Positions 5,321 through 5,585 of a DNA stretch of 5,585 bases are shown in pieces (within the stretch, counting starts at the first letter, position 1; each line of letters begins with the position of its first letter). Under the pieces are notes generated by a model that saw only the letters and a program-made list of their open reading frames with translations, ran no database searches and was not told the origin of the DNA. Source of the stretch: Burkholderiales bacterium (GTDB lineage: Bacteria > Actinomycetota > Thermoleophilia > Gaiellales > Gaiellaceae); NCBI GenBank assembly GCA_025935595.1, contig JAICUZ010000178.1, positions 1-5,585 on the forward strand. The letters are read 5' to 3'. The translations under genes were made by a program, and so were the position numbers.

Positions 5321-5585
5321 GAAAAGTCGAGGTACGGCTCCATGCCGTGGAGCCCTCCCTCGCGGCCGAAGCCGGATTCCTTGTAGCCGCCGAACGGGCT
5401 GGTGGGATCGAAGCGGTTGAACGTGTTCGCCCAGACGACGCCGGCGCGAAGGCGCTGCGCCATCCAGAGGATGCGCGAGCCCTTCTCCGTCCAGACTCCG
5501 GCGCTCAGGCCGTACGGCGTGTTGTTCGCCTTCTCCAGCGCCTCTTCCGGCGTGCGGAACGTCAGCACCGACAGCACCGGCCCGA
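5317..5585 (-). CDS. Aldehyde dehydrogenase, C-terminal 89 codons (runs off the right edge)
   Basis: Only the C-terminal end is in the window; the start, NAD-binding domain and catalytic Cys lie to the right. What is visible is standard ALDH: GPVLSVLTF opens the part after the conserved ExFGP motif, followed by ALEKANNTPYGLSAGVWTEK, the RLRAGVVWANTFNRFDPTSP segment and PFGGYKESGFGREGG, which ends the oligomerisation strand region. The protein ends in PYLDFS. The enzyme should oxidise an aldehyde to the acid with NAD(P)+; its substrate is not visible. Its TGA overlaps the ATG of the short ALDH-fold gene. In some actinobacteria, as I recall, such pairs lie near deoC (deoxyribose-phosphate aldolase); whether that holds here depends on sequence beyond the window. 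Confidence 0.92.
   Translation of the reverse strand, partial: GPVLSVLTFRTPEEALEKANNTPYGLSAGVWTEKGSRILWMAQRLRAGVVWANTFNRFDPTSPFGGYKESGFGREGGLHGMEPYLDFS

Overview
The window is high-GC bacterial DNA with densely packed genes, GTG starts and long spurious reading frames opposite the real genes. Class III cyclases of the FTDIEGST type, a zinc-ribbon cyclase, an ALDH16-like dehydrogenase pair and Tat and lipoprotein exports all suggest an actinobacterium. A Thermoleophilia-like soil lineage is plausible. That placement is inference from gene content; no rRNA or tRNA is present to confirm it.

Left part (1-1550). Two class III nucleotide-cyclase genes diverge from a 51-base spacer. The leftward one (259 to the window edge) starts with a four-cysteine zinc ribbon and keeps the usual cyclase residues as far as it is visible. 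The rightward one (311-1087) has lost several substrate-contact residues and ends in a single hydrophobic helix, so it looks tail-anchored in the membrane. Downstream on the same strand, behind a strong Shine-Dalgarno sequence, is a small VOC/glyoxalase-fold protein (1152-1544) that lacks the family's metal ligands.

Centre (1550-1578). A near-perfect nested palindrome separates the rightward genes from the leftward operon that ends at 1581. It could be a bidirectional terminator or a REP-like dispersed repeat.

Right part (1581-5585, all minus strand). Six genes are packed with gaps of 17 bases or less, or with overlaps, and read leftward. In order of transcription they are: the C-terminus of an aldehyde dehydrogenase (cut by the window edge); a short ALDH-fold protein without catalytic residues; a cupin; a degenerate TrpC-like (indole-3-glycerol phosphate synthase fold) protein; a lipoprotein; and a Tat-exported protein resembling divergent DyP-type haem peroxidases. 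The ALDH pair looks like ALDH16 split into two polypeptides by an ATGA overlap. The lipoprotein and DyP-like genes overlap at TGATG, suggesting coupled synthesis of two exported proteins.

The most notable theme is the number of familiar enzyme folds whose textbook catalytic residues are missing (second ALDH, TrpC-like, VOC, DyP-like, one cyclase), several of them in one operon. What the operon does cannot be read from the sequence; aldehyde oxidation plus an exported redox pair is the most that can be suggested.
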